From positions 181,076 through 245,075 of the forward strand of contig RDEW01000062.1 in NCBI GenBank assembly GCA_011109175.1: DNA of 64,000 nucleotides, in the 5' to 3' direction. The notes below the pieces were generated by a model that was not told the origin of the DNA, did no database searches, and saw only the letters and a program-made list of their open reading frames with translations. Positions 1-10,544 of this stretch are shown piece after piece; the stretch's first letter is position 1, and each line of letters starts with the position of its first letter. The DNA comes from Dicyema japonicum (taxonomy: Eukaryota > Dicyemida > Rhombozoa > Dicyemidae). A program made the position numbers and the translations under genes.

Positions 1-3000
1 TCAGTCAAAATGACACCTTTTCAACCGAATTTGATATCATGTTGAGCTTACTGTGTTTGGAAGTCTTTGCTGATAGTAGAAACGAGCTATCATCAAACCC
101 ACAACACGATTCTATCCGATTTGTAGTCTGTTATTTCAAAAGACGGACTCAAAAATCTCCAAATTTTACGATTTTTGCCTGCCAGGACGACCGATTGATC
201 GAAAAATCCCGCTTAGGATTTAATGCGGCGGTTATGGTTGAAATGTTTTACTCAGAAGCTGAGCTTATAGAAGGGCTCGTGAGATATATTCTATTGTATT
301 TTTAATAAAATAGTTTAGAATAGATCCTGATCTCCTTGTTGGCTTTGAAACTGATAGATATTCTTGGGCCTATATCACTATGAGAGCTAAGGTGCTGAAA
401 ATTGACTTTATCGACCGAATTGGACGAATAAGATCGACAAACACTTTCGCTGAGCGAAATCTGAGTGATGATGTCATTAATGGCCGGATTCTGCTTAATA
501 TATGGAGAATTATCAAACACGAGGTTTTAATTTGTATTAAATTTATTAAAATATCTATCATTATATTTATCAAATTTCCAAAATGTTATAAAATAGTAAG
601 TAGCTTTCGTGATTTAGTGTCTGTATTATTTCTACGGAAATGCGCTCAATCAGTCATCTTTTTCCCCTTGTCCCTCCTTTTTTGCTTTCAGCGATTTAAT
701 TTATTTATTTCCATTTTTTAAGAAAAATATGTTTATTTTTATTATTTAATTTTTAAAACATTTAATTTCAAGGAAGACTTGTTGAGTTATTCATTTGAAG
801 AAGTCGTGAGGAAAATTTTAAAGAAGAATTTTCCTTCATTTACTCAAAAAACGCTGTTATCATTTTATCAAACCTCTACAAGGCTCAGGTTGCCATTTTT
901 GTCTAAATTAGGCTAAACACTATCCAATATTTTATGAAGAAATGTGAATTAACCTTAGAGCTTATGGACAAGCTTTCCATCATTCAAAAAGCCGCAGAAT
1001 TTTCCCGCGTTTATGGAATTGAATTTTACCACGTGTTATCACGTGGCTCACAAGTTTGAATCTAAGGTTATTTTTATAGTACAGAGTAGAGTCCATGCTG
1101 ATTCGGTTGGCGAAATCTCTCAATTTTATATGCATGTCTCCGAACAGTCATCAAAGAGACAATTCCTGCAAACCTGAACACGTGCCTTTTGTATTTGAAC
1201 CAATTCCATCATTTTATCGTGATCCTGTAGTTGTATTGGACTTTCAATCTTTGTATCCGTCCATTATGATTGCCTATAATTACTGTTATTCTACGTGTTT
1301 GGGGAAAGTGGACAACATTATTGCTTCAAAGTTTGTTTTTTCTGATTTTTTTAAATTTTAAAGCTTAGTTTTACTTTTAGTGGCAATGAATTTGCTTTTG
1401 GCTGCGGTTCTCTAAATCAGTCTACATCTGAACTGAAAAGGATTATTGACAGGATCACTGTTTCTCCCAGTGGAACAGCATTTGTTGACAAGTCTATTAG
1501 AAAGGGCTTGCTTCCTCAGTTAGATATGCATTTAATCACAGATTACTAGAAGAAATTTTAGAATGTAGAATTATGACTAAAAAGGCGGCAAAATACGTTG
1601 ATCAAAATTCTGTTAGTTTTTTTAATTATTTATTATTTTATTTATTTTTATCAACATTTTTATATATATTACCATTATTAATGCACTTTCGCTATGCCAT
1701 GGTCGTCTTAAATAAAACTTCCTGTCCAGCCTAAGTAGAAGATAGTAGTGGCATTACTACTTCTCAATGATAAAGCCGTAAAAAAACTTACTCTAATTAC
1801 GCTCAAAGGACGCAAAATTATTTTTTTACTGTTTAAAACCTCAAATTAATATTTAAACGTAAATTTATTTATTATTCTCCGCTATTCGTCAATTGCCTAT
1901 CCTTAAAGGGCTCAAATCACATATTTAATCGTAAGATCTGGTATACTCTTACTATATATTTGAAATATTTTAATTTTTTAAAATGTATTTTTATTCTTAT
2001 CATCATTTTAATAAATTATGCAAGGCCAAGTTTAACGCCTTGAATTTCCGTCAGCTTGCTCTGAAAATGATCGCCAATGTGACTTACGGGTACACAGCGG
2101 CAATTCATACAGGAAGAATGCCTTGTGTGGAAGTACTATTATAAAATTATATTTTATGTGAGCGACAGCATTGTAAGCAAAGCACGAGAAACTCTTGAAC
2201 GAGCAATAAGATTGGTTGAGACGAATTTCAAAGCACGTGTCATTTATGGAGACACTGATTCGCTGTTTGTTCTACTTGAAGGCAGTTCGCTTGAAAGAGC
2301 ATACCAGATTGGGAACGAGATTGCTCAGGCTGTTACAGCTGAAAATCCTAAGCCAGTAAAGCTTAGATTTGAAAATGTAATAAATGACTTATTTTTAAGG
2401 TATACATGCCTTGTGTGCTACTAAAGAAGAAGAGATATGCTGGGTTTAAATTCCAGCCATTTTCTGACAGTCCTGGCAAGCTGGAAGCCAAAGGGATCGA
2501 GACTGTCAGACGGGATTCTTGTAAATTGACATCAAAAGTTGTTTTTCCTTTGATTTTTAGATTCTAAAGACGGCGCTTAGTAATTTATTTGAGAATGGCC
2601 CTGAAATTGCCAAGAACTACGTAAAGAAGCAAATATTGAAAGTTCTTGAAGGGAGATGTGAATTTTCTGACTTTATCTACTGCAAGATTTTCCGAGGTTT
2701 TGATTTCTACAGTCCTCGTTCAAGGGTTCATGTGGTTGAGATTGCTAAGTAATGGATTTTTATATTTTTAGAAGAATGGAGGATAGAGATCCAATGAGTG
2801 TCCCCCTTAAAGGATCGCGTGTACCGTATGTAATTGTTGAAGGAAGAAGGGTAGAAAAATTGATTAATTTGGTTCGCCATCCTGAGGAGATAACGACCGG
2901 AAAAGTTATTCGTGTTAATATTGACTATTATATTGAGAGAGGCCTATTACCTTCTCTTAATAGGGTATTTTCCCTTGTTGACATGAATGTATTTGAATGG

Positions 3001-3591
3001 TTAGTATTACTTATTCTAGTCCTATGATTAGGTTTAAACTCACTATAAGCGGTTTGTAGTTATTTTTTACTCCAAACTTTTTGATAATTCTTATTTATCG
3101 CTTAAGAATTACAATTAAATTTAGAATATATATTTTTTAAAGATTATATTTAAAGTACTAATAATTTAATAAAAATTATTTTTAGGCGTTCCGAGCTTCA
3201 ACGACAATGCTTCGTACCAGAATCACTAAGAAGGGTTTGTAATCTTAAAATAATGCTTGAAGGGTACTCTATTGGATTACTTTAAATATTCTCGTTGTTT
3301 GGCATGTCATTCGTTGGTTTTGGCTTCGAGATTCTGCAAGGATTGCAAGGACGATTCGGCGAGACTACAAAATGGAGTTTTGCTAAGATTTGGTGATTTA
3401 GAGTGGAAGAGACAGTCGATAAATGAAGTTTGCTCTTTGGCTAAGCATAGTTCTGCAAAAAGTGTTCTGGTGTTGATAATTCGAATGTTTGTTGTCAATC
3501 GTGGTTTTGTCCAATGAAGTTTAAATTCCTCAAAAATGAGCATGACTATGATAAATTGAAGAATATAATTATTTCCCGTGATTTATTTTGA
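1..3591 (+). CDS. REV3: DNA polymerase zeta catalytic subunit, 3' portion
   Basis: Catalytic subunit of the translesion polymerase zeta, which extends past DNA lesions in the nucleus. The gene enters from the left edge. Exons: <1-295, 319-523, 773-888, 912-1053, 1080-1330, 1381-1518, 1542-1611, 2025-2132, 2158-2376, 2400-2537, 2561-2748, 2772-2999, 3186-3234, 3263-3427, 3451-3591. Visible in order: exonuclease-like domain (DPDLLVGFE, IIKHE), polymerase motif A (DFQSLYPSI, about 1239-1265), motif B (ANVTYGY, about 2070-2095), motif C (YGDTDS, about 2246-2263), then two C-terminal cysteine clusters: CysA (CLACH...CKDC) and CysB (CKKC...CC...CP, last exon), the Fe-S site by family knowledge. The stop is TGA. 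Ten of the 14 introns are 23-28 nt; the others are 249, 50, 413 and 186 nt. The junction at 2133-2157 lacks a normal AG acceptor (see findings). Confidence 0.95.
2133..2157 (+). other. Non-canonical 25-nt intron in REV3 (GT...AT)
   Basis: Conserved protein runs up to MPCVE at 2132 and resumes at VSDSIV at 2158 in a different frame. The 25-nt gap starts GTACT and ends TTTTAT, where the other introns end TTTAG. Using the nearest AG (2162) gives the wrong phase. It is either a GT-AT intron, a broken acceptor, or a one-base sequence error. Confidence 0.7.
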
Positions 3592-3655
3592 TTTTATATT
3601 AAACTAATTTAATTTTATCATGAATTACAATCAATAATTAAATTAAATTAACACA

Positions 3656-3790
3656 GCCAACCATCCAAGGTGGACCCCGCCAACTTCATCGACGCTGCAT
3701 TGCCTCTCACGATTGCAACAGAAATCAACTGGAGAAGCGGCCGGGTCTCACGTGTAGCTATGCGTCCAAGTTTCTTTAGGAAGCTAAGCG
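3656..3790 (-). pseudogene. Retrotransposon family D, 3' terminal fragment
   Basis: Read on the minus strand, this encodes the end of a non-LTR retrotransposon protein with the signature LLQLISVAIVRGNA. It matches 49905-50035 and 62780-62900, which lie in the opposite orientation. Only the last 40 or so codons and a short 3' flank remain. By family knowledge this is the tail of a protein carrying reverse transcriptase. No open frame continues upstream. Confidence 0.7.
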
Positions 3791-3874
3791 ATTTTTCACT
3801 TATTCCTCCAGTTGTCTCGAACACGATTAAATATTGTATATTAAAAGCTTTAGAAATTTTGAAGTTTTGAAATA

Positions 3875-5340
3875 CAGTAAACTCTCATTAATCTGAAATA
3901 AAATAATTGGATGCCTTTCGGATTGTGAAGGTTATCGGATTATGAAGGGAATAAATAATTAATTTCATTGTAGTTAATTTAATGTTTTCACACATGATAA
4001 TAATCCTTCCATTTTAGCATCAATAATTTCCTCGCCGACATTATAATCTTCACAAAGAATGACGATTTCGTTCTCGTCGAGCATTTCTGTTTGAGTTATT
4101 TCTTATTCATTAGCAATTTCAGTTCTTTTCGATTCCATTTAAAACAGGATTTTTGCATTATATCTTTATTAGCAAATTAATCAAGATATTTAATTGGCCT
4201 CAGTCTTTTTAAAAAGCAATTTTATGGCCTTCTTTTACTTCGTGTGTGAGATACCATAATGATGGCTTTTCGTAAATCCACAAAAGATTCTTTTCAAATC
4301 AAGGATATATAATCTAAAGTTCTTGATTATGCTTACATCCATGGTTGGAAGATGTGCAGTTGTGTTTTTTTTGAAAGGAATAAAATTTCAATTTTTAAAA
4401 ATTTCGGTAAAACGTGGAGCATTATCAATCAGTAAAAAGAACTTTTTTCCGTAACATTTTAATTCACCACTTGATGATGATGAAAATATTAAAAATTATG
4501 TTGTCATTCAAACCTTTTTTTTACATAGTGCAATAATTTTCAATGTCAAAATCTTTTAAAAATCTCGGTCATTTAAAATTGCCAATAAAAAGGATTAATT
4601 TTTATTGTTCCAGTTTCATTAGAACAAGAGCTATAGTATTTTCACTTTTGATTGCTTTATGCTATTTCTATCTTAAGATGAAATTGTTCCAGAAGGGTAA
4701 GATTGAAAAAAGAGTTCAGTTTCAGTCATGTTTAGTAATACGTCATGGTCAACCTCTTTTAACTAATCATATTTGTCTATTCAAATTAATTTCATCTTGT
4801 GTTAAGCTGTTAGCTTCTCCGTGAAGAACTTTTAGTTTAAGATTAAAGTTTCCTTTAAATCTGTGTAGCTTTTACTAATTTCAAAATCATTGATTCCAAG
4901 CTTTTCACCAAATACTTTAGCTTATGAAATGATGATATCTTTAGTAATAAAACCATTAATTTTATCCACTCAACAAGTGAATTATCAAGTTGATGATGTT
5001 TACTACTTGGCCGTTTTGACTTGTTTATCGTAGTTTCACAGTTTTTCCAACTTTCAGAGTTTTTTAGAATTTCTGAAAGTGTAGAAATTCCCAAATAAGA
5101 GTTCATTTTTATTTCACAGATATGGGATAATTCTTTGAGACTCATATTTGATATATTTTTATTTCACAAATATTACTTTTTTCTAACAATTTGGTACTGT
5201 TAGATTTTAAATTTAAATGTAAATTCATCTGAATGTATGATAAAAACAAAATAAATTAATCCGAAATTTTTAATAAATGTCTTTCGGATTGCGGATTATA
5301 AAGTTTCGGTTTATGAAGTTCGATTAATGAGGGTTTACTG
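3875..5340 (-). mobile_element. Tigger/pogo-like DNA transposon with intact ends
   Basis: The element is bounded by inverted repeats: left CAGTAAACTCTCATTAATC, right (reverse complement) CAGTAAACCCTCATTAATC. Both are flanked by TA (3873-3874 and 5341-5342), the target duplication of Tc1/mariner-pogo elements. The second line of the ends (GGATTGTGAAGGTTATCGGATTATGAAG and its partner near 5290) is also inverted. The minus-strand interior holds a decayed transposase: a CENPB-like helix-turn-helix stretch (ISTLSEILKNSESW, about 5050-5110) and a DDE-domain stretch (LLIDNAPRF, about 4395-4440). Length 1,466 bp. Stops and frameshifts make it inactive. Confidence 0.88.
4380..5145 (-). pseudogene. Tigger-like transposase relic
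   Basis: Decayed transposase inside the element at 3875-5340. The amino-terminal part, about 4855-5145, has a basic CENPB-type DNA-binding segment with ISTLSEILKN. A second segment near 4395-4440 carries the core LLIDNAPRF with the catalytic aspartate of the DDE fold. Multiple stops separate them and the catalytic set cannot be completed, so it is non-functional. Confidence 0.75.
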
Positions 5341-5344
5341 TATT

Positions 5345-5924
5345 TATTTTCTACTTAAAATTATCTGCTAATCTATTTTTAGTTTCTCAAATTTTTAACT
5401 TTACAATTAACAGCGATTGTTTTAATTTGGAAATTAATTTTAATTATAATTAATGGTCCCCTAGTAGTAACATGAGATTGTATTGTGAGCAAGTTTCTAT
5501 AAAAACCATCAAAACGAGATATATTCAAGTGGATGACACTATACGGGAATATATTCAGACTATCGTGATAAGAAGATCTTTGAGAGTATGCGTGTGGAAC
5601 GTAATATGGGTTGGCCACACCTGACGACTCACAAGAAAGTGATGTCGATATTGAGAAGATTGACGAGACATGCTATTGGAAAATGCTGCTTGCTTGAGAG
5701 TCTGAATGAAAAAATTGTGGGAAAGAAAACTCAGCACGAGAAGGCCAAAACTATTTACTACGAAGATCCGGTAAGAGGATGGTATGGTTCAGTGGGGAGA
5801 CGAATTAATTGAAATCAACTCTATTAATTCATTTTAATTAATTCTTTAAAATAAATTCGGTTTTTTAAAAACAAGAGCATTTATAAAGTTTTAGCTATTT
5901 ATCCTAGCTGACATAATTAACGTG
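5345..5924. other. Unassigned interval
   Basis: Open on the plus strand at 5588-5812 (74 codons, basic, ending WYGSVGRRIN), but I recognise no family and see no convincing splice structure. It could be a decayed mobile element or a terminal exon of something unknown. Confidence 0.3.
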
Positions 5925-6010
5925 GTGTTCCCTCTCACGATAGCAGAAATCAACTGGAAGAACGATCGAGTTTTCCGGACGTCATTTAGTTAGTCCGACG
6001 TTCCTGTCTT
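5925..6010 (-). pseudogene. Retrotransposon family D, 3' fragment
   Basis: Short minus-strand match to the family D tail (CTCACGATAGCAGAAATCAAC corresponds to the VDFCYRE-coding region in other copies). It is heavily decayed and recognised only by similarity to the copies at 3656 and 49905. Confidence 0.5.
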
Positions 6011-6183
6011 TTTGAGAAAAAAAGCCCCGCATGTGAAGCAAAGAAACAAGGTTAGATGTCATTTTTTTCCATGCTCCCCTGTTCCTAGTCAAGGCTCTCG
6101 TGTTGTCCAGGTCGTCGGCATTTTTAGATTTCTTTTTGATATTGACCAGGTTTTTTTGTAAACTATTGGCAGTGTTGTTCTAA

Positions 6184-6235
6184 AAAATTATACATTATCC
6201 ATTCTTTGACGAGACAATCCTTTTGCTTTAATCGG
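6184..6235 (-). repeat. Duplicated fragment of AK8 exon 9
   Basis: About 52 bp nearly identical to 7066-7118, inside AK8 exon 9 (region encoding RLKQKDCLVKGWIMY). It lies 0.4 kb downstream of the gene in the same orientation. It has no splice context, so it is a non-functional fragment. Confidence 0.75.
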
Positions 6236-6329
6236 TTCTTTTATATTGACGTGAATATTTCTATTCGCCTTTAACTGTTAGAAATACTCTTCCAGGAACT
6301 TTATTTCGATTTTAAATTTTAGCAGTAAA

Positions 6330-6560
6330 AATGACTTGACGCTTTGCCTTGACTAGTGACGACATCATCAGTGAATAAATCACTGCGTGACTGGATTGTC
6401 TATCAAGGACATACACGCAACAAAAATAAAACAAGTGAAGAGAGTTCCTTGGTTTCCCTCTACGATTAGTCATCATAACTGTTCTTTAAAGTCTGTGTCC
6501 TGCCTGAGCGAGCTATAGCTAATATGGCTATTAGTAGAAGTGCAGTTTTTGACAATAAAA
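6330..6560 (+). mobile_element. SINE family 1, partial copy
   Basis: Shares the body found at 37565-37895: GACGAGTGACG, TCATCAGTGAAT, CACTGCG, an A-rich CAACAAAAATAAAAC stretch, TTCCTTGG, CTACGATTAGT, AACTGTTCTTTA, GTGTCCTGCCT and the 3' end ATGGCTATTAGTAG. The tRNA-like head is missing. Confidence 0.8.
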
Positions 6561-6647
6561 ATCTTAGATTTTAATTTTAAAATTTTCTTATAACTAAAAT
6601 CAAATATTCAAGTTTTAACGTTAATTCTTAAATTATGTTTAAATATG

Positions 6648-8327
6648 TTAGCGCTGTAAATAATGAAGATGTGCATCAATTGTTTCAAATATTGTTAGAA
6701 TGTCCTGTTCTCCGTTGATGACGACTCCAATCTTTTTATCCATAAAATATTTCTATTTTATTAATTTAGTTTACTCTTAAATCTTTTTCATTTTCATTAA
6801 ATTCGGCAAGTTGTTTATTTAAGGGATATTCGAAATTTTTTGGATTCTGGACTAATCTTCGGGCAATGTAGCCAGATTCGGGTGGATTTGATCTCAAATT
6901 GTAACTTTTTCCAGTTATTGGGTCCGTTCTTTTTAGGGTCTTTCGTTCTACCACCGTTTCATCGTTCATTTCAATGAAGAATACTCTACATTGTCATATT
7001 TAAAATACTTATCAGGGTTAATGTTTGAATCACCAAGCAACAGAGCTTCATTCAAAGTTTCTGGAAAATTATACATTATCCATCCTTTGACGAGACAATC
7101 CTTTTGCTTTAATCGTTCATTCAAACATTTTATTTTTATCGAAGGGGGAACTAAACTCTATTTACTTTAAATTTACTTGGACTTTGAGTTTCATTATATT
7201 CTAAAATAAGGTCTCCTAAAGTTGTTTTCCTTTCTATTTCTTGTTTTATGAGATGTTTTACGGAAACTTTAATAAACTGACAAAAATAAACTTTGACCGA
7301 ATTCATAACGTTTTGAAAGTAAATCTGCAATTTTAGATTTTCCACTGCAGGGTGGACCAATTATAATTATTTTCGGCACACGCGGAGAGCAGCTTGCTTT
7401 TTCCCAGGAAACATAGAAAAAGACTAAAGAATTCGTGTAATTAATTTTTACCTTCTTTTACTACATCCTTAAATGGGCGATTGGAGTTTATTTTTTTTAC
7501 ATTATTGTAGGCTTCCTCAAAACGTGTTTTTTCCCGATGGTACTTTACCAATGATTCCAACATTTGCTGATTACTGTAACGCTCTGACCATTCAAGTTCA
7601 ATTTCTTCAGGTGGAGGGTTATACAACAGGTTGTAAATTTCTTTATTTTTATTTACAAAATTAACTCCCAGTTTTCACGTCAATTCTAGCATTTTCTGCA
7701 CGAGTTATAAGGGATCCATCATCCTGAGTTGTCAAATGGACTTTGTTATTTAAATATCAAATACCGACGTGTGTCGGAAAGACTCCGAGAGATTGAATAT
7801 TTTGAAACAATTCTTTGCTGTCAATAATTCCGTCAATGACCCATCCGTACATACGGCAGTCGAACTGGTTAGTACGATCTGATATCATTTTGCGATCAAT
7901 TCAAGTGGAACTGGCTTTATTTATTACAATCAAATATCAATACTGCATCGGAATTTATCAAATCGGAAATTTTTTCTCTCGTTTCATAATTGGCATCTTC
8001 AAATAGGGAATTTATCGTGATGATTTTCACTTTAAATTCTTCATTCAACTTTTGGGCTAACGATGACTTGCCAGAAGCTGGAGGACCGTATAAAATTATG
8101 CGTGGCACTTGAAAGTAAATTTAAAAATATTTACTATCATTATGCAGCTGATCAAGTTCATTGATCAAAAAATCTATTGGGCTGGTTGGTTTGTTCACTA
8201 TTAAAGATTTCATCAAATTCTAAATTGAGCCATTGGCTTTTACTCCAAAAAAGTCAAATAATTTATTTTTCTCGGCGTAGTCCATAAATTCTTTTGGCAA
8301 TTTTAATGGCCTTGAACATTGGTCCAT
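6648..8327 (-). CDS. AK8: Adenylate kinase 8 (one apparent frameshift)
   Basis: Cytosolic and ciliary enzyme with two adenylate kinase domains, converting ATP + AMP to 2 ADP. Exons (minus): 8327-8244, 8219-8135, 8107-7944, 7914-7765, 7740-7666, 7640-7452, 7423-7292, 7266-7177, 7150-7009, 6985-6775, 6752-6648. All ten introns are 22-29 nt. Spliced length is 1,427 nt, one base short of 476 codons; the vertebrate protein is about 480 residues. Domain 1 has P-loop GPPASGKS and lid RIDVKTGK; domain 2 has P-loop GPPCSGKS and lid RTDPITGK, followed by PPES and LVQNPK. The amino-terminal helix and the end (INGEQDILTIFE) match the family. In exon 4 a four-base A run (7888-7891, minus strand) needs one more A to keep frame. 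The motility link suits a ciliated animal (inference). Confidence 0.93.
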
Positions 8328-8439
8328 TGTAAAGATTTTATTTCTATAGCACCAAATCGTATTTAAATTTATAAAATAAAATTTTATTTTAAATTAAAAT
8401 AAATTTAAATTTATCACTTAATTAGAATAGTTGGAACCT

Positions 8440-8975
8440 CTATAATAATGTATATGTTGGAACCTCTCTAATAAGTCAGCAGTAACCCTATTCACTAAGA
8501 ATAGAAAGATGGGAACGCAAACAATTGATGTCACGTTAAATGGAGTACCTATACCACAAAAGAAATCGCAGAAGATACTGGGAGTAACCTTTTATACTTT
8601 CCTCTGCTTTTCAGCTCATGTGGAATCTATCATATCAACCTGCGCAAAGAAGATCAATTTTGTAAAAGCCTTTTTTAGGAACTGTGGAAGAATTTATCCG
8701 CCAGGTATCGGGACTCTCTACAAGCAGTAAATCGAGCCAACAATAAGCTATGCATGTGCTGCGAGAGGATCTAATCTGGCGGCAACGAACCTAATAAAAA
8801 TTCAAGAGATCCAGTCAAAAGCAATAAAGTTACTGGAGAAATATACGAATAAAGAGATTGCCCCCAGAACACTCGAGTCTATCATAAAGGCAACTGGAGG
8901 CAATTTCAGAAAAAAGACCCCCCGTCCGTATAGAAAACGTGTGGGGTCACGGTCGGAGCATCGAGAAAAGATGGC
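8440..8975 (+). pseudogene. 2A-family retrotransposon, 3' fragment
   Basis: Plus-strand coding relic. 8509-8730 encodes a post-catalytic RT segment (KKSQKILGVTFYT, INFVKAFFRNCGRIYP) that parallels 34320-34500. The end near 8940-8975 reads GSRSEHREKM, the beginning of the family terminus HRxKMRxLLxxAGIT. The next bases belong to the family A element that interrupts it. Confidence 0.75.
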
Positions 8976-9002
8976 CCGATTCCGCTTGTGCCGTATTTTT
9001 CT

Positions 9003-10513
9003 TCAGGTTATTCTTTCTCCCACAATTCTCTTAACTAACTTTCTCCATGCTCCACGGTTACTGGCAATTATTCTGAACGTATCCAAATCGTCTCCTGTTT
9101 TCAGCTTTCGTCTTACATTGGTCAGGTCTTTGTGTAGAACCTCTGGCAAAGTTATTCGAGGTCTTCCACGGAACGAGGTATTCACTTCTGGGCAGAAATA
9201 GTTCTCCATTGCTATTTTAGCAGGCGTCATCTGGCTCATCCGAAGGATGTGACCAAATACACGCCATTTTGATTCAATGATATCCAGACTCAATGGTCTT
9301 GCATTACATATTTTGTGTAAATTCTTGTTTGATTTTTTTGGCCAGTTGATCCCAAGCAACAGTCGGAGTTGTCTACGATGGAAAGCATCTAGTTTGTTCA
9401 TTACCGCTTGTGAGACTCCCCAGGTTGCAGCGTTGTACATTAAAACCGGTTTCACGAAGGCATTGTATAGTCTTACACGTAATTGTGTGCTAATTTGTTT
9501 ACAATGATTCCAGACTACTCCTATTTTTCTAAATGCCTCGACGGCCAATATTTTTTTGTTAGTGATATCCTTAGCGTCTCCGAGCAAAGACCCCAATTTT
9601 GTACAGTATCTCCATTTTTCATCAGTTCGGGTTAATTCACGGCATATGGTTGTTGTCTCCGTCTTTTCCGTATTGATTTTGATGAACCATTTTTCTAGCA
9701 CGGGGAAAACTTCAAACAATTCGATGGTGAAAACGAGAACTAAATATTCCGATAACGATTCTGGAAACAAAAAAAGCCCTGGACAAATTAAACAACGATG
9801 GAGCTGGTGGCCCTGACAACATAAATGCAGAACTTCTCAAATTTGCACTGACCGAGATCTCTGAGCTATTAACTGAGATATACAACAAAACATTCAAATA
9901 CAACTCACCCCTGGATGTGGGTAATGGCACACTAATTGCACTACAAAAACTGGGCAAAGCTAAGGGCCCCTTAGTGAATTTAAGACCCATCGTACTATTG
10001 ACGACTCTACGCAATACACTATCACTTATAGTGTTGAATAGGATTCGATCTGACATTGAGTACTTTCTCTCCCACGGTCAAAGAGACTCAGGTCAGGGAG
10101 ATCTTACAGCTGATGTGGTCTGGGGACATCGATGGCTTTGTGCAACACATCAAAAATACAAGAGGGCTACTGGCATCCTTGGCATGGACATGTCCAAAGC
10201 CTTTGACTTTATACACAGAGGGAGACTTTTTGATATCTTGGAGAATTTGGTTGGCGAGGACAATGTCAGAATGATCCGTCTATTACTTGGAACAACGCAG
10301 CTAAGTGTACGTTTTGCAATTTTGGAGTCTGTCCCATTCGAGACAACGTTCGGGATATCGCAGGAAGATTCCTTGTCACCGGTACTTTTTGTGACATATC
10401 TGGAGGCGGCACTCAGAGACTTCAGACTATTAATTGACGACTTACCTCAAACTGAAGTGATTTATGCAGATGATATCGCCTATATATCCAGCGACGAGAA
10501 AACATTAAACTAG
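9003..10513 (-). mobile_element. Family A non-LTR retrotransposon with 5' inversion
   Basis: Two parts of one element lie head to head. The 3' part is on the minus strand, from about 9735 down to 9003 (FIKINTEKTE, LGSLLGD, YNAFVKPVLMYNAATWG, DAFHRRQLR, FGHILRM, GRPRITLPEVL, stop at 9003). The RT part is on the plus strand, about 9735-10513 (GPDNINAELLKFA, LRPIVLLTTLRN, GMDMSKAFDFI, YADDIAYIS). The RT part ends just after the YADD motif, where the other part begins, so the pieces together cover a continuous stretch. This is the outcome expected of twin priming. It sits in the tail of a 2A-family copy. Confidence 0.82.
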
Positions 10514-10544
10514 CTTAACAAATGTATTTAAAAAAATAATATTT

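Noticed and set aside
9556-9816. Plus-strand 86-codon frame across the inversion point
   Set aside because: It is antisense to the retrotransposon C-terminal part, then out of frame with the RT part; it arises from the inverted junction.
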